Positions 37,409 through 45,555 of a stretch of 64,000 bases of DNA are shown one piece after another. The DNA comes from Streptomyces sp. NBC_00457 (lineage in GTDB: Bacteria > Actinomycetota > Actinomycetes > Streptomycetales > Streptomycetaceae). The translations under genes and the position numbers were made by a program. Below the pieces are notes generated by a model. That model ran no database searches. It was not told the DNA's origin and was given only the letters and a program-made list of their open reading frames with translations. Location: positions 2,914,001 to 2,978,000 of the forward strand of contig NZ_CP107905.1 of assembly GCF_036014015.1 (NCBI RefSeq), in the 5' to 3' direction. Positions within the stretch are counted from its first letter, which is position 1; each line of letters starts with the position of its first letter.

Positions 37409-38562
37409 CCGCCTCCTTCGGCCGCGAAGACGCTGACGTCGTCGGGGTGGGCGGTCAGGCTGACCTGCTCGCCGAGGACCGGGGCCTTTGAGGCCGGGAG
37501 TTCCAGCCGTACGACACCGGTGTCGGCGCCGGTGTCTGCGTCGCCCGCCGGGCGGACCGTGACACGGACGAGGGTGCCGACGTAGGTGACCGTCTCCACG
37601 GTCCCGGTACAGAACCCGTCGCCGGGCGTACACAGGGCGAGCCGGCCGGGCTGGACCGCGGCCCGTACCCGCGCTCCCTCCGCTCCCGGCTGCGGGCGGG
37701 CCTCGAGCAAGCCTCCCGTGTCGAGCCGTACGAGAGTCTGCTCGGAGGTCTGCTGCTTGACGGTGCCCGGGAGGAAGTTGGCCGCACCGAGGAAGTCGGC
37801 GACGAACGGGGTGCCGGGGCGCTCGAAGAGTTCGCGCGGGGTGTCGAACTGGTCGATCCGTCCGTCCCGCATCACCGCGATCCGGTCGGAGAGGACCAGC
37901 GCCTCCTCCTGATCATGCGTCACATAGATGACGGTCAGGCCGAGTTCCTGCTGGATGCGCTTGATCTCGGTCTGGAGCTGGTCGCGCAGCTTCTTGTCGA
38001 GGGCGCCCAGCGGCTCGTCCATGAGGATCACCGGCGGCCGGTAGACCAGGGCCCGGCACAGCGCGACGCGCTGCTGCTGGCCGCCGGACAGTTCGCGCGG
38101 CCGGCGGCGGGCCATGGCGGAGAGTCCGGCCATCTCCAGGGTCTCGCCGACCCGGCGGCGCAGCTCCGCCTTGGGGACGTCGCGCAGTTGCAGTGGGAAG
38201 GCGACGTTCTCCCACACCGTCATGTGCGGGAAGAGCAGGTACTGCTGGAAGACGAAGCCGAGACCGCGCTTCTGCGGGGCCAGCCGGGTCACGTCACGGC
38301 CGCCGGCGACGATGCTGCCGGAGTCCGGTTCGCAGAACCCGGCGATCATCATCAGGGTGGTGGTCTTGCCGGAGCCGGAGGCCCCCAGGAAGGTGACGAA
38401 CTCGCCGCCCGCGATCTCCATGGAGACGGTGTCGACGGCGGTCACGCCGCCGTACGTCTTGCGCAGATCGGTGACGGAGAGGGGCTTTCCGGTGCCGGTG
38501 CCCGACGGCGTGGAGAGCGCCGGGGACGACGGGGGCTGGGATTTCACGTGCAGCTCAGGCAT
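37405..38562 (-). CDS. ABC transporter ATP-binding protein (PotA-like)
   Basis: A 385-residue ATPase. Walker A is GASGSGKTT, the signature LSGGQQQR, Walker B ILMDEPLGALD and the switch His in YVTHDQEE. The last 110 residues form a TOBE regulatory domain. The type is that of polyamine and related importers. An N-terminal extension of about 25 Ser/Pro-rich residues precedes the domain. The start overlaps the binding-protein gene by eight bases and the stop overlaps the permease start, so expression of the transporter is coupled throughout. Confidence 0.95.
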   Translation of the reverse strand: MPELHVKSQPPSSPALSTPSGTGTGKPLSVTDLRKTYGGVTAVDTVSMEIAGGEFVTFLGASGSGKTTTLMMIAGFCEPDSGSIVAGGRDVTRLAPQKRGLGFVFQQYLLFPHMTVWENVAFPLQLRDVPKAELRRRVGETLEMAGLSAMARRRPRELSGGQQQRVALCRALVYRPPVILMDEPLGALDKKLRDQLQTEIKRIQQELGLTVIYVTHDQEEALVLSDRIAVMRDGRIDQFDTPRELFERPGTPFVADFLGAANFLPGTVKQQTSEQTLVRLDTGGLLEARPQPGAEGARVRAAVQPGRLALCTPGDGFCTGTVETVTYVGTLVRVTVRPAGDADTGADTGVVRLELPASKAPVLGEQVSLTAHPDDVSVFAAEGGG

Positions 38563-39685
38563 TGACCCACTCCTGCCAGCGCTTGGACACGGCGGCCTCG
38601 TTCTTGATCCACCACTCGACGTCCAGGTCGAACCCGGACTTCAGGTGCTCGGGCGAGCTGGCCAGGTTGCCGGCGGCGGCCGGGGAGAGCTTCTTGTAGG
38701 CGGCGGGCACGACCGGCGCCATCGGGTAGAGCTCGGCGTAGGCGGCCTGGATGTCGGGCCGCAGCGCGAAGTCGATCAGCTGGTAGGCGGCGTCGGGGTT
38801 GGCCGCGTCCTTGGGGACGCAGAAGCCGTTGCTCTGCCGGCGGGCGCCGTTCCACTGGTACGCCATCGGCGAGCCGCCCTTGATCAGGGCGTCGAGCCGT
38901 CCGTGCCAGACGCTGGTGGCGACGACCTCCTTGCGGCCCAGCAGCAGGCCGGGGAGGGCACCGGTGTCCCAGTACTTGCGGACGGACCCCTTGATGTTGT
39001 CGAGGGACTTGAAGGCCCGTTCGATGTCGAGGGGGTACAGCTTGTCCAGGGGCACGCCGTCGGCGAGGAGCGCGAACTCCAGCTCGGGCAGGTCGGCGTC
39101 ACGGGCCTGGAGGGCGCGGCTGCCGGGGAACGCCTTGGTGTCCCAGAAGTCCGCCCAGCTCTCGGGCTTCTTGCCGTCGAAGGAATCGGTGCGGTACGCC
39201 ATCACGCTGGCCCAGTAGTTCTTGCCGACGCCGTGGGTCATCAGCAGGGAGTCGGCGATGCCCGCGTTCTTGGCGTTCTTCAGCCGGTCGTAGTCGAGCG
39301 CCTCGGTGGCGTCCTCGTCCTTGAAGCGCACGATGTCGGCCATGGAGGTGTCGATCAGGTCGAACTGCGGGCGGCCCTGCTGGATCTGGGCGAGCAGTTG
39401 GGCGAACGCGATGTTCACCACCTTGATCTGGATGCCGGTCTCCTTGGTGAACGCGTCGTAGACCGCCTTCTGGTTGGCGTCGCCGTAGGTGCCACCGCTG
39501 TTGCGGACGACGAGCGTCTTGGAGTTCTTGCCGTCGCCGCCGCCGACGGAGCGGCTGGTGCCGGTGCCGCAGGCGCTGAGGGCGGACGCGGTGGCGAGAC
39601 CCGCCGTGACTCCGCCGACGCCGCGCAGGAAGAGCCGGCGGTCTATCCGGGCGCCACGCGGCGGAGCCGCATTTCGATTCGTCAT
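38555..39685 (-). CDS. Extracellular solute-binding lipoprotein (PotD-like)
   Basis: A 376-residue binding protein with a twin-arginine-like signal (RRLFLRG) and a lipobox LSAC at about residue 39, so it should be anchored outside the membrane. The mature part matches the polyamine-binding PotD/spermidine family (VVRNSGGTYGDANQKAVYDAF, then GGSPMAYQWNGARR). It is the first gene of the ten-gene operon. AGGAGG lies seven bases upstream of the ATG. Its ligand is predicted to be a cationic amine or amino-acid derivative, judged from the downstream catabolic enzymes. Confidence 0.93.
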   Translation of the reverse strand: MTNRNAAPPRGARIDRRLFLRGVGGVTAGLATASALSACGTGTSRSVGGGDGKNSKTLVVRNSGGTYGDANQKAVYDAFTKETGIQIKVVNIAFAQLLAQIQQGRPQFDLIDTSMADIVRFKDEDATEALDYDRLKNAKNAGIADSLLMTHGVGKNYWASVMAYRTDSFDGKKPESWADFWDTKAFPGSRALQARDADLPELEFALLADGVPLDKLYPLDIERAFKSLDNIKGSVRKYWDTGALPGLLLGRKEVVATSVWHGRLDALIKGGSPMAYQWNGARRQSNGFCVPKDAANPDAAYQLIDFALRPDIQAAYAELYPMAPVVPAAYKKLSPAAAGNLASSPEHLKSGFDLDVEWWIKNEAAVSKRWQEWVNA

Positions 39686-39822
39686 CGGGTGCCTCCTGGG
39701 GTGGGACTGCTGGGGAAGGGGACGGGGGTGGGCCCTGCCTGCGGGGGTGAGGGCTCTGCGTGCGGGCGGTGAGGGTGCTGGGTGCGGGGCGGTGAGGTGC
39801 TGGGTGCGTGTCGGGCCGGTGG

Positions 39823-39887
39823 GGGCTGGTCGCGCCCACGCGGCGGAGCCGCAAAGCGATACAGCCCCGCGCCCCTTGCGGGGCGCG
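39823..39887 (-). repeat. Streptomyces interspersed palindromic repeat, copy 1
   Basis: Reads, on the minus strand, a GCGCCCC..GGGGCGC hairpin, then GGGGCTGTAT, a GCGGCTCCGCCGC hairpin and GTGGGCGCGACCAGCC. The same order of elements occurs at 52688-52756 and 55965-56032. It lies between two genes transcribed in the same direction and may also terminate transcription from the second deacylase gene. Confidence 0.8.
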
Positions 39888-39904
39888 GTACTGGAGGGAG
39901 GGCG

Positions 39905-40978
39905 CTACGTGCGGGGGTCCGTCTCGTCGGATCCGTGTCCCGCGCCAGGGGTGCGGAGGGTGTCGGGGCGCGTGGCCGTGTCGGGGTCCCACGGGACGGC
40001 GAGGGCGGCGAGTTCGGCGCCGGGGGCGACGGTGAGGCCGTGCATGGCGTAGAAGATGCGCCCGCCGGCCGAGGCGAGGACCGTGTGCTCCGTACCGTCG
40101 GCCGGGTCGACGATGCGCCCCAGTACGTCGCCCTCCGCCACCTCGCCGATGACGTCGGCGTCGGCATCGAGGGAGAACTCCGGGTACCACAGGCCGGTGG
40201 CCTCGGCGGTGACGCCGGCGGACCAGACCCATTCACGGGTCGGCGCCGGGGCGGACCCGTCCTGGTCGAGGACGCCCAGGTGGCGCAGTGCCGTGAGGAG
40301 ACCGTCGACGCGGCTCAGGGCCGTGGGCTCGTCCCGCTGCCCGAGTGAGCCCACCTCGACGAGGACCGCCGAGATGCCCCGGCGGGCGGCGGCCGCGTGG
40401 CTGTTGCCGCCGTCGGCCGTCAGCCCCAGGATGACGTCCTCGATGCCGAAGGAGCGGGCCAGTTCGGCCGTCGCCTTGTCGAGGTCCGGGTCGCCGGTGA
40501 GGCGGTAGCCGACGAAGTCCTTCAGGACCTGGTCGATGCCGCCGCAGTGCAGGTCGATGTAGACGTCGGCGCCGTCGACGAGGTGGGTGAAGAGCCAGGA
40601 GGCCAGCCGCTCGGTGGGGCCGCCGTCCGGGTCGCCGGGGAAGACGCGGTTGATGTTCACGCCGTCGACCGGGGAGACGTTGAGCCGGCCCTGGTAGACG
40701 GCGGGAGGGTTGGCGACGGGGCAGATGATCAGCTGCCCGTGCACGTCGCCGGGTTCCAGCCGGTCCGCGAGTCGTACGACGGCGTCGATGGGCGTGAACT
40801 CGCCGCCGTGCACGCCGGCGGTGATGACGACCCGGGGTCCGGGGCGGGCGCCGTTGACCAGGGTCAGCGGGATGTCGGCGGTGAGGGTGCCGAGGTCGGC
40901 CCGGAGGGTACCGCGGGTCTTGGTGCCGGGCAGCGCGTGCAGGGAGCCGACGGCGAGCGTGGCGTCGTTCATGGTCAT
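39905..40978 (-). CDS. Zinc deacylase (succinylglutamate desuccinylase/aspartoacylase family), copy 2
   Basis: A 357-residue homologue of the deacylase at 33233. Zinc-site blocks are GVHGGEFTP and YIDLHCGG, with VLVEVGSLG as the catalytic-Glu region; the HGGE motif differs from the HGDE of copy 1, so the two may prefer different substrates. It carries a longer linker before the C-terminal beta domain. ATG 40978 overlaps the stop of the SolA-like oxidase gene by four bases, suggesting that one enzyme removes an acyl group from what the other oxidises. Confidence 0.9.
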   Translation of the reverse strand: MTMNDATLAVGSLHALPGTKTRGTLRADLGTLTADIPLTLVNGARPGPRVVITAGVHGGEFTPIDAVVRLADRLEPGDVHGQLIICPVANPPAVYQGRLNVSPVDGVNINRVFPGDPDGGPTERLASWLFTHLVDGADVYIDLHCGGIDQVLKDFVGYRLTGDPDLDKATAELARSFGIEDVILGLTADGGNSHAAAARRGISAVLVEVGSLGQRDEPTALSRVDGLLTALRHLGVLDQDGSAPAPTREWVWSAGVTAEATGLWYPEFSLDADADVIGEVAEGDVLGRIVDPADGTEHTVLASAGGRIFYAMHGLTVAPGAELAALAVPWDPDTATRPDTLRTPGAGHGSDETDPRT

Positions 40979-42114
40979 GCCTCCGTACGGCCGACGGTGG
41001 AGAGGAAGTCGATGGGCTGGGGCGAGCCGCCGTCCAGCGCCAGGTCTGCGGCGATGTCGCCGAAGGCGGGCGAGAGCTTGAAGCCGTGGCCGGAGAAGCC
41101 GGCGAGCAGGATCACGTTCTCGGCGGCGGGCAGGGGGCCGACCAGGGGGCGGCTGCTCTCGGTGTAGCCCTCCATGTAGACGGAGAGCCGGGTCGGGTCC
41201 GGGTGCAGGTCCGGCATGTAACGCCCCATCAACTCGGAGAAGATCTCCAGCTCTTCGGGCTGTACGGCCCGGTCCAGCTGGTTGGGGTCACCCGCGGGCC
41301 GGTGCAGTGCGCGGGAGAGGCCGAGCTTGACGGAGATGCCGTCCGGGGAGGGCAGGCCGTAACAGTGCGTGGGCGCCGTACGGATGAACGCGGGGCGCTC
41401 CTCGCCGAACCAGGCGTCGGGGGTGGTGGGCACGTACCAGGCGCTGACGAGGCGGCGGACGTCCACTTCCCAGGGCAGGTCGGGCAGCAGGTCGTTGACC
41501 CAGGGGCCGGGGGTGACGACGGCGGTGTCGAAGCGCTCGCTGCCGGCGTCGGTGCGGATCTCCACGCCGTTCGCGACGGGGACGATCTCGCGGACCGTGG
41601 TGTAGCGGTGGATCACGGCACCCAGCTGCTCGGCGCGGCGGGCGGCGGTCTGGATGGTCAGCTCGGGGCGGATGAAACCGGCGCGACGGTCCAGCACGGC
41701 CGCGTCGCCGTCCTCGATGCGGAACTGGGGGAAACGTTTGGCCAGCAGCTCGGCATCGAGCACCTCGTGGTCGAGGCCGTGCTCCGCGATGGACTGCAGG
41801 ACGGTGGCCATCTGATGGTGCTCGGTCGGCCCCATCAGCAGGCACCCGGTCAGCCGGCGCAGCTCACGGCCGGTCTCCTGCTGCAGCCGCTCCCACAGGG
41901 CGTCGGCGTGCTTGAGGAGCGGGACGTAGCGGGAGTCCTCGAAGTGGGCGCTGCGGAAGATCCGGGTCTCACCGCCGGCGGCACCACGGTCGTGGCCGGG
42001 GGCGAACCTGTCGTATCCGACGACCTCGGCGCCGCGGGCCGCCAGCCGCCAGGCGGCCTGGCTGCCCATCGTTCCGACGCCGACGACGGCGACGCGCTTC
42101 CTGGCAGCTGACAC
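40975..42114 (-). CDS. FAD-dependent N-methyl amino acid oxidase (SolA/sarcosine-oxidase-like)
   Basis: A 379-residue flavoprotein. The Rossmann motif VVGVGTMGSQAAWRLAARG is at the N-terminus, followed by the monomeric sarcosine oxidase/SolA landmarks HDRGAAGGETRIFR (with the Arg that fixes the carboxylate) and the C-terminal LLAGFSGHGFKLSPAFG. It would oxidatively demethylate an N-methyl amino acid to formaldehyde and H2O2. The covalent FAD-linking Cys expected near residue 315 is not obvious by eye. GTG 42114 has AAAGGAAAG upstream and is preferred over a further upstream ATG. Confidence 0.85.
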   Translation of the reverse strand: MSAARKRVAVVGVGTMGSQAAWRLAARGAEVVGYDRFAPGHDRGAAGGETRIFRSAHFEDSRYVPLLKHADALWERLQQETGRELRRLTGCLLMGPTEHHQMATVLQSIAEHGLDHEVLDAELLAKRFPQFRIEDGDAAVLDRRAGFIRPELTIQTAARRAEQLGAVIHRYTTVREIVPVANGVEIRTDAGSERFDTAVVTPGPWVNDLLPDLPWEVDVRRLVSAWYVPTTPDAWFGEERPAFIRTAPTHCYGLPSPDGISVKLGLSRALHRPAGDPNQLDRAVQPEELEIFSELMGRYMPDLHPDPTRLSVYMEGYTESSRPLVGPLPAAENVILLAGFSGHGFKLSPAFGDIAADLALDGGSPQPIDFLSTVGRTEA

Positions 42115-42202
42115 AGGCTTTCCTTTCGTAACGCCGGGGCGCATGCTGAGCGCCCGACGTGAGCTGATCGATTCGAGGCGGTTCGGACGGGGCCGGGCCC
42201 TT

Positions 42203-42278
42203 CCTTCGGGCCTACGGCTTTCGGGGCCTACGACCTTCGGGCCTACGACCTTCGGGCCTACGACCTTCGGGCCTACGG
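42203..42278. repeat. Five 15-base tandem repeats
   Basis: Units CCTTCGGGCCTACGA/G; four of five are 15 bases and one is 16. They sit in the intergenic region between the SolA-like gene and the IclR gene. Confidence 0.9.
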
Positions 42279-42338
42279 CTCACAGCCGCCGTGTCTCGGG
42301 GTGCCGGCCCACTTCGCGGGATCTTCCTGCTGGGCCGT

Positions 42339-42373
42339 GCCACATTGTGGAACGCTGTGCTAGAATCTGGCAC
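42339..42373 (+). promoter_or_regulatory. Conserved element upstream of the first iclR gene
   Basis: This 35-base block matches the block at 43241-43275 at 31 of 35 positions, and includes CCACATTGTGG (an 11-base palindrome) and the TAGAAT hexamer. Larger flanking arms CGTGCCA and TGGCACG bracket it. It is probably a promoter with an IclR autoregulatory operator. Confidence 0.6.
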
Positions 42374-42448
42374 GAGAATGACAGCGGCCCAGAGGGGAGT
42401 CAAGAGGGTGCCCAGCAGAGATTTCGAGGATTAACAGGGGGAAACCGG

Positions 42449-43201
42449 ATGGAAATGAAGAGCGTTACGAGATCACTGCGCATCCTGGAAGCGGTCGCCC
42501 AGCATCAGCCGGTCACCGTCGGGGAGTTGACGAAGCTCTTCGGTCTCCCGAAGTCGACGGTGCAGCGCACGCTGGTCACGCTGGCCGAGGCGGGGTGGCT
42601 GCGCGCGAACCGCAAGGACACCACCCGCTGGGAGATCGGCGCCCGCGTACTGGCCGTACGACCCGCCGCCCTTCAGGGCTCCAGCCTGTTCGCCGCCGCC
42701 CGTGAACCGATGATTCGCCTGCGCGACGCGGTGAACGAGACCATCCACCTGTCGGTGCCGGACGCACTCCAATGCGTGGTCGTGGTGGACCGCGTCGACT
42801 GCGACCACCCCGTGCGGACCTTCCACACCATCGGCGACACGTCTCCGCTGCACGCCACCGCCGTCGGGCGCAGCATCCTCGCCCACCTCCCGAAACAGGA
42901 CGTCGAGGAACTCCTCAGGCAGGGACTGGAGCGCTTCAGCGACACGACCCCCACCGACCCCGACGAGCTGCGCGCCGACTTGGACCGGATCCGCACCGAC
43001 GGCTACGCGATCAACCGGAACCAGTACCGGCCGGGCGTCTGCGCCCTCGCCGCTCCCGTGCTCGACGAGAGCGGGACACCGCTGGCCGCCGTGGCCATCT
43101 CGATGCCCGATTCCCGGTACGACGAGGACCGTGCGCCCGAGTGGGGCGGCCTCGTCACCGACACGGTCGCGGAGATCTCCGGGCGCCTGCTGGGCGCCTG
43201 A
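42449..43201 (+). CDS. IclR-family transcriptional regulator, copy A
   Basis: A 250-residue regulator. The winged helix-turn-helix (residues about 5-60: SLRILEAVAQHQPVTVGELT, then PKSTVQRTLVTL) precedes the ligand-binding domain. It is highly similar to the adjacent copy at 43348 (identical first 45 residues apart from one position). The start ATG 42449 has AGGGGGAAA upstream. IclR proteins usually control nearby catabolic operons, and here the amine operon and the gab operon lie on either side. An effector cannot be assigned. Confidence 0.93.
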   Translation: MEMKSVTRSLRILEAVAQHQPVTVGELTKLFGLPKSTVQRTLVTLAEAGWLRANRKDTTRWEIGARVLAVRPAALQGSSLFAAAREPMIRLRDAVNETIHLSVPDALQCVVVVDRVDCDHPVRTFHTIGDTSPLHATAVGRSILAHLPKQDVEELLRQGLERFSDTTPTDPDELRADLDRIRTDGYAINRNQYRPGVCALAAPVLDESGTPLAAVAISMPDSRYDEDRAPEWGGLVTDTVAEISGRLLGA

Positions 43202-43240
43202 ACGGAAGGCGGCGGCACGCTACCGACAACTCCAACTCAT

Positions 43241-43275
43241 GCCATATTGTGGAACGCCATGCTAGAATCCGGCAC
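43241..43275 (+). promoter_or_regulatory. Conserved element upstream of the second iclR gene
   Basis: A copy of the 35-base element at 42339-42373, with the palindrome half CCATATTGTGG and the same GCTAGAATC block. It argues that the duplication included the promoter and that both regulators answer to the same signal. Confidence 0.6.
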
Positions 43276-43347
43276 AATCGTGCCTCGGCCCCGGGAGGGA
43301 GTCACGAGGGGAGCACCAAGAAGCCGCGCAACTGACGGGGGCACCGG

Positions 43348-44097
43348 ATGGAAATGAAGAGCGTCACGAGGTCGCTGCGCATCCTGGAGGCCGTCGCCCA
43401 GCACCAGCCCGTGACCGTGGGCGAGCTGACGAAGCTCTTCGGCCTGCCGAAGTCCACCGTGCAGCGCACCCTGGTCACGCTCAACGAGGCGGGCTGGCTC
43501 CGGGCCAACCGCAAGGACACCACCCGGTGGGAGGTCGGCGCCCGCGTACTGGCCGTACGACCAGCCGCCCTCCAGGGCTCCAGCCTTTTCGCCGCTGCCC
43601 GCGAACCCATGCTCCGGCTCCGGGACACGCTGAACGAGACCATCCACCTCTCCGTGCCCGACGCGCTGCACAGCATGGTCGTCGTGGACCGCGTCGACTG
43701 CGACCACCCCGTACGGACCTTCCACACCATCGGCGACACCTCGCCGCTGCACGCCACGGCAACCGGGCACGCGGTCCTCGCCCATCTGACGAAGTCCGAG
43801 GTCGACGAGTTCGCGACGGGCGCGTTCGAGGGATACGGCGAGGAGACCATCACCGATCCCGTGGAGCTGCGTGCGGAGCTGCGCCGCGTCAGGGACCGCG
43901 GGTACGCCGTCAACCACAACCAGTACCTCCAGGGCGTCTGTGCCATCGCGGCACCCGTCCTGGACGGTGACGGGGTGCCGCTGGCCGCCGTGGCGGTCTC
44001 CATGCCCGACTCCCGTTTCGAGGCAGGCCGCCTCGCCGAGCTGGGGCGACTGGTGACGGAGACCGCGGCGGAGATCACCGCTCGCCACCTGCACTGA
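43348..44097 (+). CDS. IclR-family transcriptional regulator, copy B
   Basis: A 249-residue close paralogue of the gene at 42449. The helix-turn-helix and most of the effector domain are the same, with divergence concentrated after residue 140 (EVDEFATGAFEGYGEE in place of DVEELLRQGLERFSDT). This looks like a recent tandem duplication followed by divergence of the sensing half. It ends 18 bases before the convergent gabD-like gene. Confidence 0.93.
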   Translation: MEMKSVTRSLRILEAVAQHQPVTVGELTKLFGLPKSTVQRTLVTLNEAGWLRANRKDTTRWEVGARVLAVRPAALQGSSLFAAAREPMLRLRDTLNETIHLSVPDALHSMVVVDRVDCDHPVRTFHTIGDTSPLHATATGHAVLAHLTKSEVDEFATGAFEGYGEETITDPVELRAELRRVRDRGYAVNHNQYLQGVCAIAAPVLDGDGVPLAAVAVSMPDSRFEAGRLAELGRLVTETAAEITARHLH

Positions 44098-44115
44098 GGG
44101 CGACGGCCACCGCCG

Positions 44116-45555
44116 TCACCGCACGGGCACCGCCAGGTACTGGTACTCCAGGAACTCGTCGATCCCGACCCGGCCGCCCTCACGGCCGAGCCCGGACTGC
44201 TTGACGCCGCCGAAGGGCGCGGCCGGGTTGGAGACGAGGCCGGTGTTGAGTCCGACCATGCCGACCTCCAGGCGTTCGCTGACGCTCAGGGCGCGGTCCA
44301 GGCCCTCGGTGAAGACGTAGCCGACGAGACCCCAGGGGGTGTCGTTCGCGCGGCGGATCACCTCGTCCTCCTCGTCGAAGGTGAGGATCGCCGCGACCGG
44401 CCCGAAGATCTCCGTGTCCATCAGGCGGCTGTCGGAGGCGACGTCCGTGAGCACGGTCGGCGGGTAGAAGCAGCCCGGCCCTTCGGGCGTACGGCCGCCG
44501 ACGAGCACCCGGGCGCCGCGCTCCACCGCGTCGGCCACCAGTTCCTCGACCTTGGCCCGCCCGACCCGGTCGATCAGCGGACCGACGTCGACACCGTCCC
44601 GGGTGCCGGGACCCACGACCAACGCGCCCATCCGCTCGGCCAGCCGCCGCCCGAACTCCTCCGCCACGGAACTGTGGACGAAGAAGCGGTTGGCCGCCGT
44701 GCACGCCTCCCCCATGTTGCGCATCTTGGCGACCATCGCGCCGTCGACCGCCTTGTCCAGGTCGGCGTCCTCGAAGACGATGAACGGCGCGTTCCCGCCC
44801 AGCTCCATCGAGGTCCGTACGACCGCCTCCGCGCTCTGCGCGAGCAGCAGCCGCCCGACCTGCGTCGAGCCGGTGAAGGACAGCTTGCGCATCCGCCCGC
44901 CGCGCAGGAGCGGTTCGCACACCTCCCCGGCACGGGAGGTGGTGACGACGTTGAGCACGCCGTCCGGCAGCCCGGCCTCCTTGAGGATCGCGGCGAGAGC
45001 GAGGCTGGACAGAGGGGTCTGCGGGGCCGGCTTGAGGATCATCGTGCAGCCGGCGGCGATCGCCGGGCCGATCTTGCGGGTGCCCATAGCCAGCGGGAAG
45101 TTCCACGGGGTGATCAGCAGACAGGGGCCGACCGGGCGCCGGGAGAGCAACATGCGGTTGCGGCCGTCGGGCAGGACGCCGTGGCCGCCGTCGACACGGA
45201 CGGCCTCCTCGGAGAACCAGCGGAAGAACTCGGCCGCATACGCCACCTCTCCCCTGGCCTCGGCCAGCGGCTTGCCCATCTCGGACGTCATCAAGTGGGC
45301 GAGTTCGTCGGTGCGGTCGAGGATGATCTCGTACGCCCGGCGCAGGATCTCGCTACGGGCCCGAGGCGCCGTACGGGCCCACTCCTCCTGCGCCTGGACG
45401 GCCGCGTCCTCCGCGAGCCTGGCGTCCTTGGCGCCCGCGTCGGCGACATGGCAGAGGATCTCACCGGTCGCCGGGTCGTCGACGGGCATGGTGGCGCCGT
45501 CCGCGGCATCCACCCAGGCCCCGCCGATGAACAACTGCGTGGGTGTGTCGGTCAT
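44116..45555 (-). CDS. gabD: Succinate-semialdehyde dehydrogenase-like aldehyde dehydrogenase
   Basis: A 479-residue ALDH with the general-base Glu in MELGGNAPFIVFEDAD, the catalytic Cys in GEACTAANR and PWNFPLAMGTRK cofactor loop. These landmarks and its place after a GABA-type aminotransferase support oxidation of succinate semialdehyde to succinate. ATG 45555 overlaps the preceding stop by four bases. It is the last gene of the gabT - FAD/FeS - gabD operon and faces the second iclR gene. Confidence 0.9.
   Translation of the reverse strand: MTDTPTQLFIGGAWVDAADGATMPVDDPATGEILCHVADAGAKDARLAEDAAVQAQEEWARTAPRARSEILRRAYEIILDRTDELAHLMTSEMGKPLAEARGEVAYAAEFFRWFSEEAVRVDGGHGVLPDGRNRMLLSRRPVGPCLLITPWNFPLAMGTRKIGPAIAAGCTMILKPAPQTPLSSLALAAILKEAGLPDGVLNVVTTSRAGEVCEPLLRGGRMRKLSFTGSTQVGRLLLAQSAEAVVRTSMELGGNAPFIVFEDADLDKAVDGAMVAKMRNMGEACTAANRFFVHSSVAEEFGRRLAERMGALVVGPGTRDGVDVGPLIDRVGRAKVEELVADAVERGARVLVGGRTPEGPGCFYPPTVLTDVASDSRLMDTEIFGPVAAILTFDEEDEVIRRANDTPWGLVGYVFTEGLDRALSVSERLEVGMVGLNTGLVSNPAAPFGGVKQSGLGREGGRVGIDEFLEYQYLAVPVR

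Larger units (their letters stand above)
42115..42448. other. Divergent control region of solA-like and first iclR genes
   Basis: The 334-base gap holds the tandem repeats at 42203-42278 and the conserved IclR upstream element. There is no gene. The IclR mRNA may start just downstream of the TAGAAT hexamer at 42361-42366. Confidence 0.6.

Noticed and set aside
42203..42278. 15-base tandem repeats as a CRISPR array
   Set aside because: Units abut each other with no spacers and no cas genes are present.
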